Position numbers and translations under genes: made by a program. Below the pieces are notes generated by a model. It did no database searches. It was not told the origin of the DNA and worked only from the letters and a program-made list of their open reading frames with translations. A DNA stretch of 64,000 nucleotides from Telluria aromaticivorans (GTDB lineage Bacteria > Pseudomonadota > Gammaproteobacteria > Burkholderiales > Burkholderiaceae_D): the NCBI RefSeq assembly GCF_013003915.1, contig NZ_JABAIV010000004.1, positions 62,001 to 126,000 on the forward strand, given 5' to 3'. This document shows, piece by piece, positions 25,247-36,469 of the stretch (its first letter is position 1; each line of letters opens with the position of its first letter).

Positions 25247-25750
25247 TTACCCGATCCAGCGCCCCAGCGTCTCTCCCAGGCTTTTCCAGAACCCGTCCGG
25301 GATATACAGCAGGGCCGCCGTCATCGTCACATAGCGCCCGAACTTCCCGATCGCCATGTACATCACGCTCGGCCAGAACGGCAGGTGCAGCCAGCCGGCC
25401 AGGGTGCACAGCGGGTCGCCGACGCCGGGCACCCAGGACAGCAGCATGGTTTTGGCGCCGTATTTCTTGAGCCAGCCGAACCAGCGGCTCTGGCGGTCCT
25501 TGGCGAAGGCGACCTTGGCGCGGTAGCCGACGAAATAGTCGACCGCCCCGCCCAGCGTGTTGCCGACGGTGGCGACGAAGATCGCCGGCCAGAACATCGC
25601 AGGGTTCGCCTTGACCACCGCGAACACCGCCGGCTCGGACCCGAGCGGCAGCAGGGTGGCGGAGACAAACGCAATAATGAAGACGGAGCTCAGCCCGACG
25701 GCCGGCGCGGCCAGGACTTTCAGCAGCCAGAGGACGGCGGATTCGATCAT
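25247..25750 (-). CDS. YqaA-family (DedA/VTT-like) membrane protein
   Basis: A 167-residue polytopic membrane protein. SATLLPLGSEPAVFAVV near residue 30, VGNTLGGAVDYFVGY near 62-76 and SWVPGVGDPLCTLAGWL are hallmarks of the YqaA branch of the SNARE-associated/VTT superfamily. Relatives with this fold move lipids across membranes; the YqaA branch is unstudied for this. It begins a two-gene minus-strand unit. Confidence 0.88.
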   Translation of the reverse strand: MIESAVLWLLKVLAAPAVGLSSVFIIAFVSATLLPLGSEPAVFAVVKANPAMFWPAIFVATVGNTLGGAVDYFVGYRAKVAFAKDRQSRWFGWLKKYGAKTMLLSWVPGVGDPLCTLAGWLHLPFWPSVMYMAIGKFGRYVTMTAALLYIPDGFWKSLGETLGRWIG

Positions 25751-25961
25751 CGAATGGAGGGGGTTGGGCGAGGACGCCTGAACGAGTAAGTCATGTGTCC
25801 ATTATAATGAGGATCACTTATCGTAACGACACGATAGGCCGGGCCTGCCATCCAGGCCGGTATATCGTAGCTGCGCGCCTCGGTCACCCCTGCTGGCAGA
25901 ACAGTGTGCGTCGTCCGGACCGCCAGCCATCCCCCCTGGCAGCAATAACCGATTGCCGACC

Positions 25962-27500
<1,539 letters not shown>

Positions 27501-27585
27501 GGTCAATTCGTGCCAGATTGGACGACGCGCCAAGCTTACCGTCGACAGTAACCCGCGGCCTAGAGACCGTCATACGCGCCACTGG

Positions 27586-27612
27586 CGCCTACGACTTCCC
27601 GCGAAGGCGGGA
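27586..27612. repeat. Short hairpin, TTCCCGC-GAAG-GCGGGAA
   Basis: A seven-base-pair perfect stem with a GAAG loop between ilvA and queF. Similar hairpins are common dispersed motifs in proteobacteria. It is not followed by a T run, so it is a poor terminator. Confidence 0.4.
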
Positions 27613-27662
27613 ACCTAATTTCGCACCGCAGTGTTATCCACACTGTGGCGTGCAATCTTTCG

Positions 27663-27694
27663 TTGAACGCGTGGGCAGAATCTGCCCACCCTAC
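27663..27694. repeat. GTAG-type palindromic repeat, single right unit (copy 3)
   Basis: The unit reads TTGAACGCGTGGGCAG, AAT, CTGCCCACCCTAC. It is identical to the right unit at 40202-40233 and lies 28 bases before the queF start. No matching left unit is visible. Confidence 0.8.
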
Positions 27695-27721
27695 GAGGTG
27701 CCACAAGCATCCAGTTTTCCT

Positions 27722-28552
27722 ATGAATACTCCTGACCAGTCCCCCCTCGGCAAATCCTCCGCCTACCAGAGCCAGTACGCACCCGACCTCCTGTTCCCGA
27801 TCCCGCGTGCGCAGAAGCGCGAAGAGCTGGGACTGGGCGCCGGCACCCTGCCCTTCTTCGGCGTCGATATCTGGAATGCCTACGAACTGTCGTGGCTGAA
27901 CATGCGCGGCAAGCCGCAGGTGGCGATCGCCACCATCACGGCGCCGAGCGACTCGCCGAATATCGTCGAATCGAAATCCTTCAAGCTGTATTTGAATTCG
28001 TTCAACCAGACCCGCCTGGCCGGTACCGACGCGCTGGCCGAGCTGCTGCGCCAGGACTTGTCCGCCGCCTTCGGCTCGCCGGTGCACGTGACCATCACGA
28101 CGCCGGACGCCTTCGGCACGCTCAAGATGGGCGAGCTGGAAGGCACCCTGCTCGACCGCCTCGACCTGGAAATCGACCAGTACGTGCCGGCGCCGGAACT
28201 GCTGAGTGCGAACCACTCCGACGGTCTGGTCGAGGAAACCCTGGTGTCGCACCTGCTGAAATCGAATTGCCTGGTCACCGGACAGCCGGATTGGGGCACG
28301 GTGCAGATCCGCTATGTCGGCCCGCAGATCGACCAGGAAGGCCTGTTGCGCTACCTGATCGGCTTCCGCGAGCACAACGAATTCCACGAGCAATGTGTGG
28401 AGCGCATCTTCATGGATGTGCTGCGCCAATGCAAGCCGACCAAGCTGGCGGTGTACGCCCGCTATACCCGCCGTGGCGGCCTCGATATCAATCCATGGCG
28501 CGCCAATTTCAGCACCGGCATGCCGGGCAACCTGCGCACGGCGCGCCAGTAA
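27722..28552 (+). CDS. queF: QueF, NADPH-dependent 7-cyano-7-deazaguanine reductase (long, two-domain type)
   Basis: A 276-residue protein that reduces preQ0 to preQ1 in queuosine tRNA modification. It is the long E. coli-like form made of two tunnel-fold halves. The nucleophilic Cys lies in [14 protein letters not shown] and the QueF NADPH motif [12 protein letters not shown] is intact. The end reads [14 protein letters not shown] as expected. The ATG at 27722 is chosen because it matches family length; upstream in-frame codons run into the repeat region. Confidence 0.95.
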   Translation: MNTPDQSPLGKSSAYQSQYAPDLLFPIPRAQKREELGLGAGTLPFFGVDIWNAYELSWLNMRGKPQVAIATITAPSDSPNIVESKSFKLYLNSFNQTRLAGTDALAELLRQDLSAAFGSPVHVTITTPDAFGTLKMGELEGTLLDRLDLEIDQYVPAPELLSANHSDGLVEETLVSHLLKSNCLVTGQPDWGTVQIRYVGPQIDQEGLLRYLIGFREHNEFHEQCVERIFMDVLRQCKPTKLAVYARYTRRGGLDINPWRANFSTGMPGNLRTARQ

Positions 28553-28556
28553 GCGA

Positions 28557-28591
28557 AAACTGCACGGCCGGCCTGTCGGCTGTGCGTTTTC
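28557..28591 (+). terminator. Intrinsic terminator of queF
   Basis: A nine-base-pair stem with one G-T pair (28562-28570 and 28577-28585) is flanked by AAAA before and TTTT after. Confidence 0.75.
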
Positions 28592-28833
28592 GGCCACAAC
28601 CAAAATGCCGTTTTGATGTCAAAACAGCATAGCGAACATTCTGCTTAAAAATCGGGCGCTGCACGATCAAAAGTCGGCGCACGACCGTCGCCGCATACGA
28701 TTACAGGCTTTTCGTGGCGATTTTTCTAAAGAAATTGCGTTTAACCGATTCGGGTATTTCGTAACAAAACCATACGCTTGTACACGCTTGTCCCGATATG
28801 GCTCACTGTATGCCTGTACAGACGCGAAATCGA
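28592..28833. other. Intergenic AT-richer stretch upstream of ptsN
   Basis: No ORF or RNA gene is recognised. The stretch is richer in A and T than its neighbours, fitting a control region for the ptsN promoter that follows. Confidence 0.4.
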
Positions 28834-28862
28834 ATGTCATGGCCGGGAAACAGGCCTATAAT
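28834..28862 (+). promoter_or_regulatory. Sigma-70-type promoter of ptsN-hprK-rapZ
   Basis: A -35 of ATGTCA (28834-28839) is followed 17 bases later by a -10 of TATAAT (28857-28862), about 42 bases before the ptsN start. Confidence 0.75.
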
Positions 28863-28903
28863 TCCGCCTCGCAAGCACCTACCTGTGCATCCGCACACTA
28901 GTT

Positions 28904-29386
28904 ATGACGAACCTTAGCAAAATCCTCTCGCTCGACAATGTGCAGCTGGACCTGGAAGTGTCCAGCAAGAAGCGCGCCTTCGAGCAGGCCGGCCTGATTT
29001 TCGAGAACAACTGCGGCATCGCGCGTTCGACCGTGTCGGAGAACCTGTTCGCCCGCGAGCGCCTCGGCTCCACTGGCCTCGGCCATGGCGTGGCCGTGCC
29101 GCATGGCCGCATCAAGGGCTCCAAGAGCCTGAAGTCTCCCCTCGCCGCCTTCGTGCGCCTGGTGGAACCGATCCCCTTCGAATCCCCGGATGGCCAACCG
29201 GTCAGCCTGCTGTTCTTCCTCCTGATCCCGGATCACGTCACCCAGCAGCACCTCGAGATCCTGTCGGAAATCGCCGAGCTGTTCTCGGACGAAGCCGTGC
29301 GCACCGCGCTGGCCACCGACCCGGACCCGAAATCGGTTTACGAGCGCATCATCAATTGGCAACCGAGCTTGCAGGCAATGGGCTAA
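28904..29386 (+). CDS. ptsN: PtsN, EIIA(Ntr) of the nitrogen phosphotransferase system
   Basis: A 160-residue EIIA domain. The phosphorylated His67 lies in GVAVPHGRI, and the end-of-domain pattern is complete. PtsN receives phosphate through the PTS(Ntr) relay and regulates potassium, nitrogen and envelope functions. It starts the ptsN-hprK-rapZ set. In related genomes these genes usually follow rpoN-hpf on the same strand; here they face the other way. Confidence 0.95.
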   Translation: MTNLSKILSLDNVQLDLEVSSKKRAFEQAGLIFENNCGIARSTVSENLFARERLGSTGLGHGVAVPHGRIKGSKSLKSPLAAFVRLVEPIPFESPDGQPVSLLFFLLIPDHVTQQHLEILSEIAELFSDEAVRTALATDPDPKSVYERIINWQPSLQAMG

Positions 29387-29473
29387 GAGCCAGGGTAAAG
29401 CTTCTCCGTCAAGCTATCCTAGTTACGCTACACTAGCTTCGCGGCAATTTCGCCGCGCTCCATGCCCATGCCC

Positions 29474-30409
29474 ATGCTGCAGACCCCGCTGACCATCCAA
29501 CGGCTGTACGACGACAACCGCGACAGCCTCCAGCTCGGCTGGTTTGCGGGCTTTCCCGGCGGCGAGCGGCAGATTGCGGGCGACGCCGCCTCGGCCGCCG
29601 ACCAGGTCGGCCACCTGAACCTGATCCACCCGGGCCGCATCCAGGTGTTCGGGCACCAGGAACTCAATTATTACCACCGCCTCAAATCCAGCTCGCGCAC
29701 CCACGTGATCGGCGAGCTGATCGGCGGCGGCCCGCCGGCGCTGATCATCGCGCAAGGCCTGGAAACCCCGCCCGACATCCTCGCCATCTGCGACGAGCAG
29801 AACATCCCGCTGTTCTCGACCCCACTGCCGGCGGCGCAGGTGATCGACTTCCTGCGCGTGTATCTCTCCAAGAAACTGGCCCAGCGCGTCATCATGCATG
29901 GCGTCTTCATGGACGTGCTCGGCGTGGGCGTGTTGATTACCGGCGACTCCGGCCTCGGCAAGAGCGAGCTGGGCCTGGAACTGATTTCGCGCTCGCACGG
30001 CCTGGTGGCCGACGATGCCGTGGAGTTCTCGCGCATCGCCCCGAACATGATCGAGGGCCGCTGCCCGCCGCTGCTGCAGAACCTGCTGGAAGTGCGCGGC
30101 CTGGGCCTGCTGGACATCAAGGCGATCTTCGGGGAGACCGCCGTGCGCCGCAAGATGCGCCTGAAACTGATCGTCCACCTGGTCAAGCGCGGCGCCCTCG
30201 ACGAAGAAGTCGAACGCCTGCCCTTCCAGCACCCGACCGAGGACGTGCTGGGCCTGCCGGTGCGCAAGGTCGTGATTCCCGTCGCAGCCGGCCGCAACAT
30301 CGCGGTGCTGCTCGAGGCCGCCGTTCGCAACACGATTTTGCAATTGCGCGGGATCGATACGCTGCAGGAATTCATGGAACGTCAAAGACAGGCGATGACC
30401 GGCGACTGA
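29474..30409 (+). CDS. hprK: HprK, HPr kinase/phosphorylase
   Basis: A 311-residue bifunctional enzyme that phosphorylates and dephosphorylates HPr on Ser46. The P-loop is GDSGLGKSE (about residue 155), followed by the family signature [19 protein letters not shown]. The start MLQTPLTIQ at 29474 is the usual one for betaproteobacterial HprK; ATGs at 29462 and 29468 would add MP repeats. No HPr gene is in the window. Confidence 0.94.
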   Translation: MLQTPLTIQRLYDDNRDSLQLGWFAGFPGGERQIAGDAASAADQVGHLNLIHPGRIQVFGHQELNYYHRLKSSSRTHVIGELIGGGPPALIIAQGLETPPDILAICDEQNIPLFSTPLPAAQVIDFLRVYLSKKLAQRVIMHGVFMDVLGVGVLITGDSGLGKSELGLELISRSHGLVADDAVEFSRIAPNMIEGRCPPLLQNLLEVRGLGLLDIKAIFGETAVRRKMRLKLIVHLVKRGALDEEVERLPFQHPTEDVLGLPVRKVVIPVAAGRNIAVLLEAAVRNTILQLRGIDTLQEFMERQRQAMTGD

Positions 30410-30465
30410 CCCAGTCAGCATAGCCAGGACGACAAGCATAGGGCGCTTGCGGTATCATCGACCCT

Positions 30466-31344
30466 ATGCACATCGTCCTCATTACCGGTATTTCGGGCTC
30501 AGGCAAATCGGTTGCCCTGAATGTCCTCGAAGACGCAGGCTACTACTGCGTCGACAACCTCCCGCCTGCGCTGCTGCCGGCCCTGGTCTACGCCGTCGGC
30601 GAAAAAGGCGCGGACAAGATCGCCGTCGCGGTCGATGCCCGCAGCGCCGAATCGCTGGTGGAATTGCCGGTGAGCGTACGCCACCTGAAAGAAGAAGGCC
30701 ACAACCTCAAGGTGATGTTCCTCACCTCGAGCACGCATTCGCTGGTGGCCCGCTTTTCCGAAACCCGCCGCAGCCACCCGCTGTCGCACCAGGTCCGCCC
30801 CGGCGAAAACCCGGCCTCGCGCCGCACCCTGATCGAATGCATCGCCGAAGAACGCGAGCGCCTGTCGGCGATCGAAAACCTCGGCCACGTGATCGACACC
30901 TCGGAACTGTCCGCCAACAAGCTGCGCCAGTGGATCAAGGAGCTGGCCGACATCGAGCATGCGCCGCTGACCCTGTTCTTCGAGTCCTTCGCGTTCAAGG
31001 TGGGCGTGCCGCTGGACGCCGACTTCGTGTTCGACGTGCGCGCGATCCCGAACCCCTATTACGACCTGGCGCTGCGCCCGCTCACCGGCCGCGACGCCCC
31101 GGTCATCGCCTTCCTCGACGCACAGCCGAGCGCCACCGAGATGCTGGAAGATATCAAGAATTTCGTCGCCAAGTGGCTGCCTTCGTTCAAGACGGATAAC
31201 CGCAGCTACTTGACGGTGGCGGTGGGCTGCACCGGCGGGCAGCACCGGTCGGTCTACATGGCGGAGCGGCTCGGGGCCTATTTCAACGGAACCGAACGCG
31301 TGATTGTCCGGCATCGCGAGCAGCCGAAGCACGTGGCCGTCTAA
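30466..31344 (+). CDS. rapZ: RapZ, RNase adaptor / nucleotide-binding protein
   Basis: A 292-residue protein. Walker A is GISGSGKS at residues 8-15 and the C-terminal segment [19 protein letters not shown] is the family's highly conserved glucosamine-6-phosphate-sensing region. In E. coli RapZ directs RNase E to the GlmZ small RNA and so controls amino-sugar synthesis. It is 57 bases after hprK. A full palindromic repeat begins three bases behind its stop codon. Confidence 0.95.
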   Translation: MHIVLITGISGSGKSVALNVLEDAGYYCVDNLPPALLPALVYAVGEKGADKIAVAVDARSAESLVELPVSVRHLKEEGHNLKVMFLTSSTHSLVARFSETRRSHPLSHQVRPGENPASRRTLIECIAEERERLSAIENLGHVIDTSELSANKLRQWIKELADIEHAPLTLFFESFAFKVGVPLDADFVFDVRAIPNPYYDLALRPLTGRDAPVIAFLDAQPSATEMLEDIKNFVAKWLPSFKTDNRSYLTVAVGCTGGQHRSVYMAERLGAYFNGTERVIVRHREQPKHVAV

Positions 31345-31347
31345 TTT

Positions 31348-31401
31348 TAGGGTGGGCGGGGTAATTCCGGGCATTGCCCGAAATTACCCCGCCCACCCTA
31401 C
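31348..31401. repeat. GTAG-type palindromic repeat copy 4 (near-perfect single palindrome)
   Basis: The unit runs TAGGGTGGGCGGGGTAATT... to ...AATTACCCCGCCCACCCTA with a small central loop, an almost perfect palindrome over 50 bases. It lies between two convergent genes and may end both transcripts. Its GTAG head, read on the minus strand, supplies the TAG stop codon of the downstream hydrolase gene. Confidence 0.85.
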
Positions 31402-32483
31402 GACAAATGCCGGAGGGGATGGGCATAGTCAGGCCATACCGGCTCGAAGAACCTGGCCACCATCTCCGGCGTTACCTCCTCCAGCGTGGCCGGATTCCAC
31501 TTCGGTGCATTGTCCTTGTCGATCACCAGCGCGCGCACGCCTTCCAGCACTTCGCCGTGCTCGAAATTGTGGCGCACCAGCGAGCGTTCCATGCGCAGGC
31601 AATCGGCGACGTCGAGCGAGGCGCCGCGCTGCAGGAGTTCGCGCGTAACGCACATCATCAGCGGCGAGCGCTGGCGCATGGCCTTCAGCGCCTTTTGCGC
31701 GAACGGGTTCTCGTCGCGTGCCAGCGATTCCATGATGGCCGCCACCGAGGCAGCACTGAAGTGGGCATCGATCACCGCGCGCTGCGCCTGCAGCTCGCTG
31801 GCGCCGGCAGCACTGGCAAACGACGCGGCAAACGCACGGATCGCTGCAGGCAAGCCAGCACCCGGCGTGGACTCCACCAGCGCCATCAACTCGCCCATCT
31901 TCTCGCCCGGCACGAACAGGTCGGCCAGGCCCACGTAAATCGCGTCGGCCGCGCCGATCGTGAGGCCGGTCAAGCCCAGGTATTGGCCCAGCTGGCCCGG
32001 CGCATGCGACAGGAAATGGCTGCCGCCAACGTCCGGGAACAGGCCGATGTTCACTTCGGGCATGGCGACCTTGCTGCGCTCGGTGACGATGCGCAGGCCG
32101 CAATCGGGACCGCCCTGGGCGATGCCCATGCCGCCGCCCATCACCACGCCATCCATCAGCGCGATATACGGCTTCGGGTAGAAGTGGATCAAATGGTTCA
32201 GCGCATACTCTTCGGTGAAGAAATCTTCCAGCAGTGCGCTGCCACCCATCGGCCCGAGATGGCCCTTCTCATGGAAGAACCGGATATCGCCGCCCGCGCA
32301 CAAGGCCTTCTCGCTGGAGCTGGTGATCACGACCGCCTCGACACCGGCATCGTGTTGCCAGTCGCGCAGGATCGCGGTGAGTGCACGCACCATGTCGAGC
32401 GACAGCGAATTCAGGGCTTTCGGGCGGTCGAGCGTGATGACGCCGGTGCGGTTGGCGACGCGGGTCAGGACGGTGTCGGTCAT
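31398..32483 (-). CDS. Enoyl-CoA hydratase/isomerase family, probable 3-hydroxyisobutyryl-CoA hydrolase
   Basis: A 361-residue crotonase-fold enzyme. The length, the oxyanion-hole segments KALCAGGDIRFFHE and GVVMGGGMGIAQG, and catalytic-loop MPEVNIGLFPDVGGSHFLSH are typical of 3-hydroxyisobutyryl-CoA hydrolases of valine breakdown. The hydratase second Glu is replaced in this branch as expected. The start at 32483 (MTDTVLTRV) is preferred over 32510. The stop TAG lies inside the palindromic repeat at 31348. Substrate is inferred, not shown. Confidence 0.88.
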   Translation of the reverse strand: MTDTVLTRVANRTGVITLDRPKALNSLSLDMVRALTAILRDWQHDAGVEAVVITSSSEKALCAGGDIRFFHEKGHLGPMGGSALLEDFFTEEYALNHLIHFYPKPYIALMDGVVMGGGMGIAQGGPDCGLRIVTERSKVAMPEVNIGLFPDVGGSHFLSHAPGQLGQYLGLTGLTIGAADAIYVGLADLFVPGEKMGELMALVESTPGAGLPAAIRAFAASFASAAGASELQAQRAVIDAHFSAASVAAIMESLARDENPFAQKALKAMRQRSPLMMCVTRELLQRGASLDVADCLRMERSLVRHNFEHGEVLEGVRALVIDKDNAPKWNPATLEEVTPEMVARFFEPVWPDYAHPLRHLS

Positions 32484-32552
32484 GGAGATGTTCTGTGATC
32501 GAAAAAACATGCATTTTACAGAACAGTCGGGTGCACGCGAAGCACAAAAGAC

Positions 32553-32581
32553 GCAAAAAGGGCGTCCCCTCAGACGCCCTT
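32553..32581 (-). terminator. Intrinsic terminator of the rpoN-hpf transcript
   Basis: An eight-base-pair stem (32559-32566 with 32573-32580) is followed, on the minus strand, by five Ts. It lies 24 bases after the hpf stop codon, so ptsN is not cotranscribed with hpf. Confidence 0.85.
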
Positions 32582-32604
32582 GCTGTCATTGCTGTCGCCC
32601 GTAA

Positions 32605-32958
32605 TTACGCGGCGGCGGCTTCGCCGATATCCGGCAGGCGCTTGTGCGCCACGTGGTTATGATTTTGCAGCATGGATTTGTGCTTCAGAACTTGGCGGTC
32701 CAGCCTGTCCATCAGCATGTCGATCGCCGCATACAGGTCTTGCGCGGCACTGGCCACATGCAAAGTCTTGCCCGACACCTGAAGGTTGATCTCGGCTTTT
32801 TGCCGTTTTTCTTTTTCGGTGAGGTTGTCGATGGCGAGGAAAACGTGGGAGTCGATTACGTGATCGAAATGGCGGGTAATGCGCTCGAGCTTATTCTGAA
32901 CGTATTCACGAATTGCGGGAGTCACTTCAAGATGATGACCACTGATTGTGAGGTTCAT
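32605..32958 (-). CDS. hpf: Hpf, ribosome hibernation-promoting factor
   Basis: A 117-residue short-form HPF/YfiA protein that binds the 30S A and P sites and helps form inactive 100S ribosomes in slow growth. The family opening MNLTISGHHLEVTPAIREYV and the acidic/basic helix KLERITRHFDHV are clear. AAGGAGTG precedes the ATG at 32958. It follows rpoN directly. Confidence 0.95.
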   Translation of the reverse strand: MNLTISGHHLEVTPAIREYVQNKLERITRHFDHVIDSHVFLAIDNLTEKEKRQKAEINLQVSGKTLHVASAAQDLYAAIDMLMDRLDRQVLKHKSMLQNHNHVAHKRLPDIGEAAAA

Positions 32959-33014
32959 ACACACTCCTTTGAAATGTTGCCCTGCCGGCACCACAAGGTA
33001 GGTGGGACAGTGCT

Positions 33015-34496
33015 TTACAGAGACTTGCGGAGGCTGACGGGAGGGATCTTGAGCGCTTCACGGTATTTGGCTACCGTCCGGCGCGCAATGACCATACCTT
33101 GTTCCCCGAGCATTTCCGCGATCTTGCTGTCGGATAGAGGGTTCTTAGGGTCTTCTGCTCCTGTCAATTGCGCAATAAGCGCGCGGATCGCCGTGGAAGA
33201 TGCTTCTCCCCCCGCTTCGGTGGCGACGTGGCTTCCGAAGAAGTATTTCAGTTCAAACATGCCGTGGGGGGTCAACATGTATTTCTGCGTGGTTACACGA
33301 GAAATAGTGCTCTCGTGTAGGCCTAGTGTATCAGCAATCTCGCGCAGCACAAGCGGGCGCATGGCAACCGCGCCATGGCTGAAAAAGTTGCGCTGACGCT
33401 CTACAATCGCCTCCGCCACACGCAAGATGGTATCGAAACGCTGGCGCATATTCTTGATCAGCCACTTGGCTTCCTGCAGCTGCGCGCCCATCTGGCTTTC
33501 GCTTTTTCCCTGCTTGAGCAGGTTCGCATACAGGCTGTTCACGCGCAGGCGCGGCATCACATCCGGGTTCAGCATCACCGACCAGCCGCTCTTGGCGCGG
33601 CGCACGATCACGTCCGGCACCACGTAATCCGACGCGTTCGCGGTAAAGGCCGCGCCCGGATGCGGATTGCATAGCCGGACCACGGCCTGCACTTCGCGCA
33701 GGTCTTCGTCGTCGCAGTCCAGCGCCTTCTTGAGCTTGGTGTATTCGCGCTGGGCGAACCAGGTCAGGTAGCCTTCGACGATTTTCAGCGCCAGGCGCCG
33801 CGTCACCATCGGCACGCCCGGCATACGGCGGATCTGCAGCGCCAGGCATTCGGCCGCGCTGCGGGCGCCGCAGCCGACCGGGTCCAGGCTCTGCACCAGC
33901 GCCAGCGCGCAGCGCAGCTCGTCCATTTCGATTTCGAGCTCGCCCGGCAGGCGCGTATGGATGTCGTCCAGCGGCTCTTCCAGGTAGCCATTGTCGTCGA
34001 GCGCATCGATGACCAGTTCGGCCAGTGCGCGGTCGCGCGCATTGCAGCCGGTGGTGCGGACCTGTTCGCTCAGGTGCTCGCGCAGCGAGACGCTGCACGC
34101 CTCCAGCTGCGGGCGGCCGTCTTCGTCGTCGCCGCTGCGGGCGCCGCCGCCCTCGCCGCCCCAGTCGCCGTCAGGCTCGCCGCGGTCGCGGTCGCCGTCC
34201 TCGAAACCGTCGGCCTCGGGCTTGGCGGCGTCGGCCGGCTCGCCCCCTTCCTGGCCCGGCTGCGCGGCCGGGGCTTCGCCGCTGGCCTGCGCGCTGTTGA
34301 TGGCGCCGTCGGCCAGCAGCCGCACCGAGTGGTCGAGCGGGTCGTCGAGCCGTTCGAGCAGCGGGTTATCGGTCAGTATCTGCTCGAGCTCCTGGTGCAG
34401 TTCGAGCGTGGACAACTGCAGCAGCCGGATCGACTGCTGCAGCTGCGGCGTGAGCGCCAGGTGCTGCGAAGTGCGGAGTTGCAGGGACTGTTTCAT
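33015..34496 (-). CDS. rpoN: RpoN, sigma-54 factor
   Basis: A 493-residue sigma-54. Region I ([20 protein letters not shown]) is the activator-contact domain, region II is the acidic Glu/Asp/Gly-rich spacer (about 60-150, unusually long and repetitive), and region III carries the core-binding and HTH domains. The RpoN box [10 protein letters not shown], which contacts the -24 element, is intact near the C terminus. The ATG at 34496 starts four bases after the lptB stop. It could serve the two sigma-54 promoters found at 9785 and 12485. Confidence 0.96.
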   Translation of the reverse strand: MKQSLQLRTSQHLALTPQLQQSIRLLQLSTLELHQELEQILTDNPLLERLDDPLDHSVRLLADGAINSAQASGEAPAAQPGQEGGEPADAAKPEADGFEDGDRDRGEPDGDWGGEGGGARSGDDEDGRPQLEACSVSLREHLSEQVRTTGCNARDRALAELVIDALDDNGYLEEPLDDIHTRLPGELEIEMDELRCALALVQSLDPVGCGARSAAECLALQIRRMPGVPMVTRRLALKIVEGYLTWFAQREYTKLKKALDCDDEDLREVQAVVRLCNPHPGAAFTANASDYVVPDVIVRRAKSGWSVMLNPDVMPRLRVNSLYANLLKQGKSESQMGAQLQEAKWLIKNMRQRFDTILRVAEAIVERQRNFFSHGAVAMRPLVLREIADTLGLHESTISRVTTQKYMLTPHGMFELKYFFGSHVATEAGGEASSTAIRALIAQLTGAEDPKNPLSDSKIAEMLGEQGMVIARRTVAKYREALKIPPVSLRKSL

Positions 34497-34498
34497 GG

Positions 34499-35272
34499 TC
34501 ACATGCGGAAGTGTTCGCCGAGGTAGACGCGTCGCACCGACTCGTCGGCGATGATGTCGTCCGGACGGCCCGAGGCCAACACCGCACCCTGGTTGATGAT
34601 GTAGGCGCGGTCGCAGATGCCGAGCGTCTCGCGCACGTTGTGGTCCGTGATCAGCACGCCGATGTTGCGCTCCTTCAGGAAGCGCACGATGCGCTGGATC
34701 TCGATCACCGCGATCGGGTCCACGCCCGCGAAGGGTTCGTCGAGCAGCACGAAACGCGGGTTGGTGGCCAGCGCGCGCGCGATCTCCACGCGGCGGCGCT
34801 CGCCGCCCGACAGCGACAGCGCCGGGTTCTCGCGCAGCTTCTCGATCTGCAGGTCGGCCAGCAGGGTGTCCAAACGTTCGTTGATCTCGTCCTTCGACAA
34901 GGCCTTGCCTTCATTGGTGCGCTGCAGTTCCAGCACGGCGCGGATGTTCTCTTCCACCGTGAGCTTGCGGAACACCGAGGCTTCCTGCGGCAGGTAGGAA
35001 AGGCCGAGCACCGCGCGGCGGTGGATCGGCAGGCTCGAGATATCGGTGCCGTTGATGTCGATCGAGCCGGCATCCGACGGCACCAGGCCGACGATCATAT
35101 AGAACGAGGTGGTCTTGCCGGCGCCGTTCGGGCCCAGCAGGCCGACGACTTCGCCGCATTCCACCTGCAGCGAGACGTCGCGCACCACCAGCCGTTTGCC
35201 GTAGCTCTTTTGCAGGCCCTTGACGATCAGGGTGCTGCAGCCTTCGCGCACGTTCTTCACGGCTTCCGTCAT
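34499..35272 (-). CDS. lptB: LptB, ATPase of the lipopolysaccharide exporter
   Basis: A 257-residue ABC ATPase. Walker A is GPNGAGKTT, the signature is LSGGERRR, and Walker B is [12 protein letters not shown]. LptB powers the LptB2FGC complex that extracts LPS from the inner membrane. Its start overlaps the lptA stop (ATGA), and it is followed by rpoN, the usual proteobacterial order. Confidence 0.97.
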   Translation of the reverse strand: MTEAVKNVREGCSTLIVKGLQKSYGKRLVVRDVSLQVECGEVVGLLGPNGAGKTTSFYMIVGLVPSDAGSIDINGTDISSLPIHRRAVLGLSYLPQEASVFRKLTVEENIRAVLELQRTNEGKALSKDEINERLDTLLADLQIEKLRENPALSLSGGERRRVEIARALATNPRFVLLDEPFAGVDPIAVIEIQRIVRFLKERNIGVLITDHNVRETLGICDRAYIINQGAVLASGRPDDIIADESVRRVYLGEHFRM

Positions 35273-35820
35273 TGCTTGCCGCCTTCTGCTGCAGGGCGGC
35301 GCGGTGCGATGATCAGGGTGCCGCGTCCGCCGCCGACCTTGCTCTGGCCGCTGGCGTCGTTGCGCACCTGGGCGACTTCCTTGCGGTTGTCGTAGGAAAT
35401 GAACGGACCCTTGATTTCATTGGTCATGCGGCCGCTTTCCAGCTCGCGCACTTCGGCGGCGGTGAACAGTTTTACCAGTTCCGCGCGCTCATCGTATTCG
35501 ATGCGCTGGGCCTGGCCTTCGACCCACAGGTCGGGGCCGCCGTCGCGCTTCTGGCGGAAGGTGGCCAGCTTGCCCGGCGCAGCGGTGAGCGTCACGCTCA
35601 TATAGCCTTCCGGCGTTTCTTTTACCAGTGCGCGGTCCGATTTCAGCACCAGGGTGCCGCGCGTGAGCACGACGTTGCCGGTCAGGATGCGGGTTTGCGT
35701 GACTTCGTCGACGTCCAGGGTGTCGAAATTGATCACGGCCTGCTTGAGCGAATCGGCGCGCTCGGCGAAGGCGCTCAGCGATGCCAGGGAAAGGAAGGCG
35801 GCAGCTATTAATTTTTTCAT
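35269..35820 (-). CDS. lptA: LptA, periplasmic LPS bridge protein
   Basis: A 183-residue protein with a signal peptide (about 1-19, cleaved after AFA) and an OstA/LptA jelly-roll domain (about 25-160; GNVVLTRGTLVLKSD is typical). It forms the periplasmic bridge between LptC and LptD. It lies between lptC and lptB, whose starts are respectively 35 bases before and overlapping. Confidence 0.93.
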   Translation of the reverse strand: MKKLIAAAFLSLASLSAFAERADSLKQAVINFDTLDVDEVTQTRILTGNVVLTRGTLVLKSDRALVKETPEGYMSVTLTAAPGKLATFRQKRDGGPDLWVEGQAQRIEYDERAELVKLFTAAEVRELESGRMTNEIKGPFISYDNRKEVAQVRNDASGQSKVGGGRGTLIIAPRRPAAEGGKQ

Positions 35821-35854
35821 GGATGCTTGTCCTGTTTTGACGCGGCGGCTTTAG

Positions 35855-36451
35855 TTAGCGCGCGCGCGGCGGATAGATGATCTGGCCGCGGCTGGCCAGG
35901 TGCAGCTTCTGGGTCGCGTTGTTCGCGACCATGCCGGTGCCACGTATGGTGGAGGCGCCGAGCTGCATCTCGATCGGCTTGTCGGTCTTCATGATCTCTT
36001 CGTCGGGCAGCACGGTGAGCGCCTGCGTGCGCACACGCAGCGCTTCGCTGGTCGGCGTGGCGGGACGCTGGATGTCGACGTTGCCGAGCAAGTCGACGCG
36101 GTGTTCTTCATGGTAGATGCGGCCCTGCCTGGCCACCACGGTGGTGCGCGGGCGGCCCGGCGTCAGGCCCTGCACCACCGGCTGCTCGACTTCCGAGACG
36201 TCGCCCTGCGGCTGGTGCGCCAGGCGCTTGCCCGATACCACATAGCTCGGCTTGCCCTGTTCGGTCATGCGCACGAACGAGAAGTTCTCGACGATGTAAT
36301 CGGGCTCGTTCATCGGCCCGCCGAGGCGCGCGTCGGTATCGTCGCGGTCCATCACCTGCAGCAGCCAGAAGCTGCCGAAGGCGAAGAACACGCCGATGAT
36401 CATGACACTCAGCAGCCTCCAGCGGTGGGCGGTGCGCTTGTAATTGACCAT
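35855..36451 (-). CDS. lptC: LptC, inner-membrane LPS export protein
   Basis: A 198-residue bitopic protein with one N-terminal helix (LLSVMIIGVFFAFGSFWLL) and a periplasmic LptC beta-jelly-roll (YIVENFSFVRMTEQG start). It links LptB2FG to LptA. It lies between kdsC and lptA as usual. Confidence 0.93.
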   Translation of the reverse strand: MVNYKRTAHRWRLLSVMIIGVFFAFGSFWLLQVMDRDDTDARLGGPMNEPDYIVENFSFVRMTEQGKPSYVVSGKRLAHQPQGDVSEVEQPVVQGLTPGRPRTTVVARQGRIYHEEHRVDLLGNVDIQRPATPTSEALRVRTQALTVLPDEEIMKTDKPIEMQLGASTIRGTGMVANNATQKLHLASRGQIIYPPRAR

Positions 36452-36469
36452 GGCTAGCTGTGCGAACGC

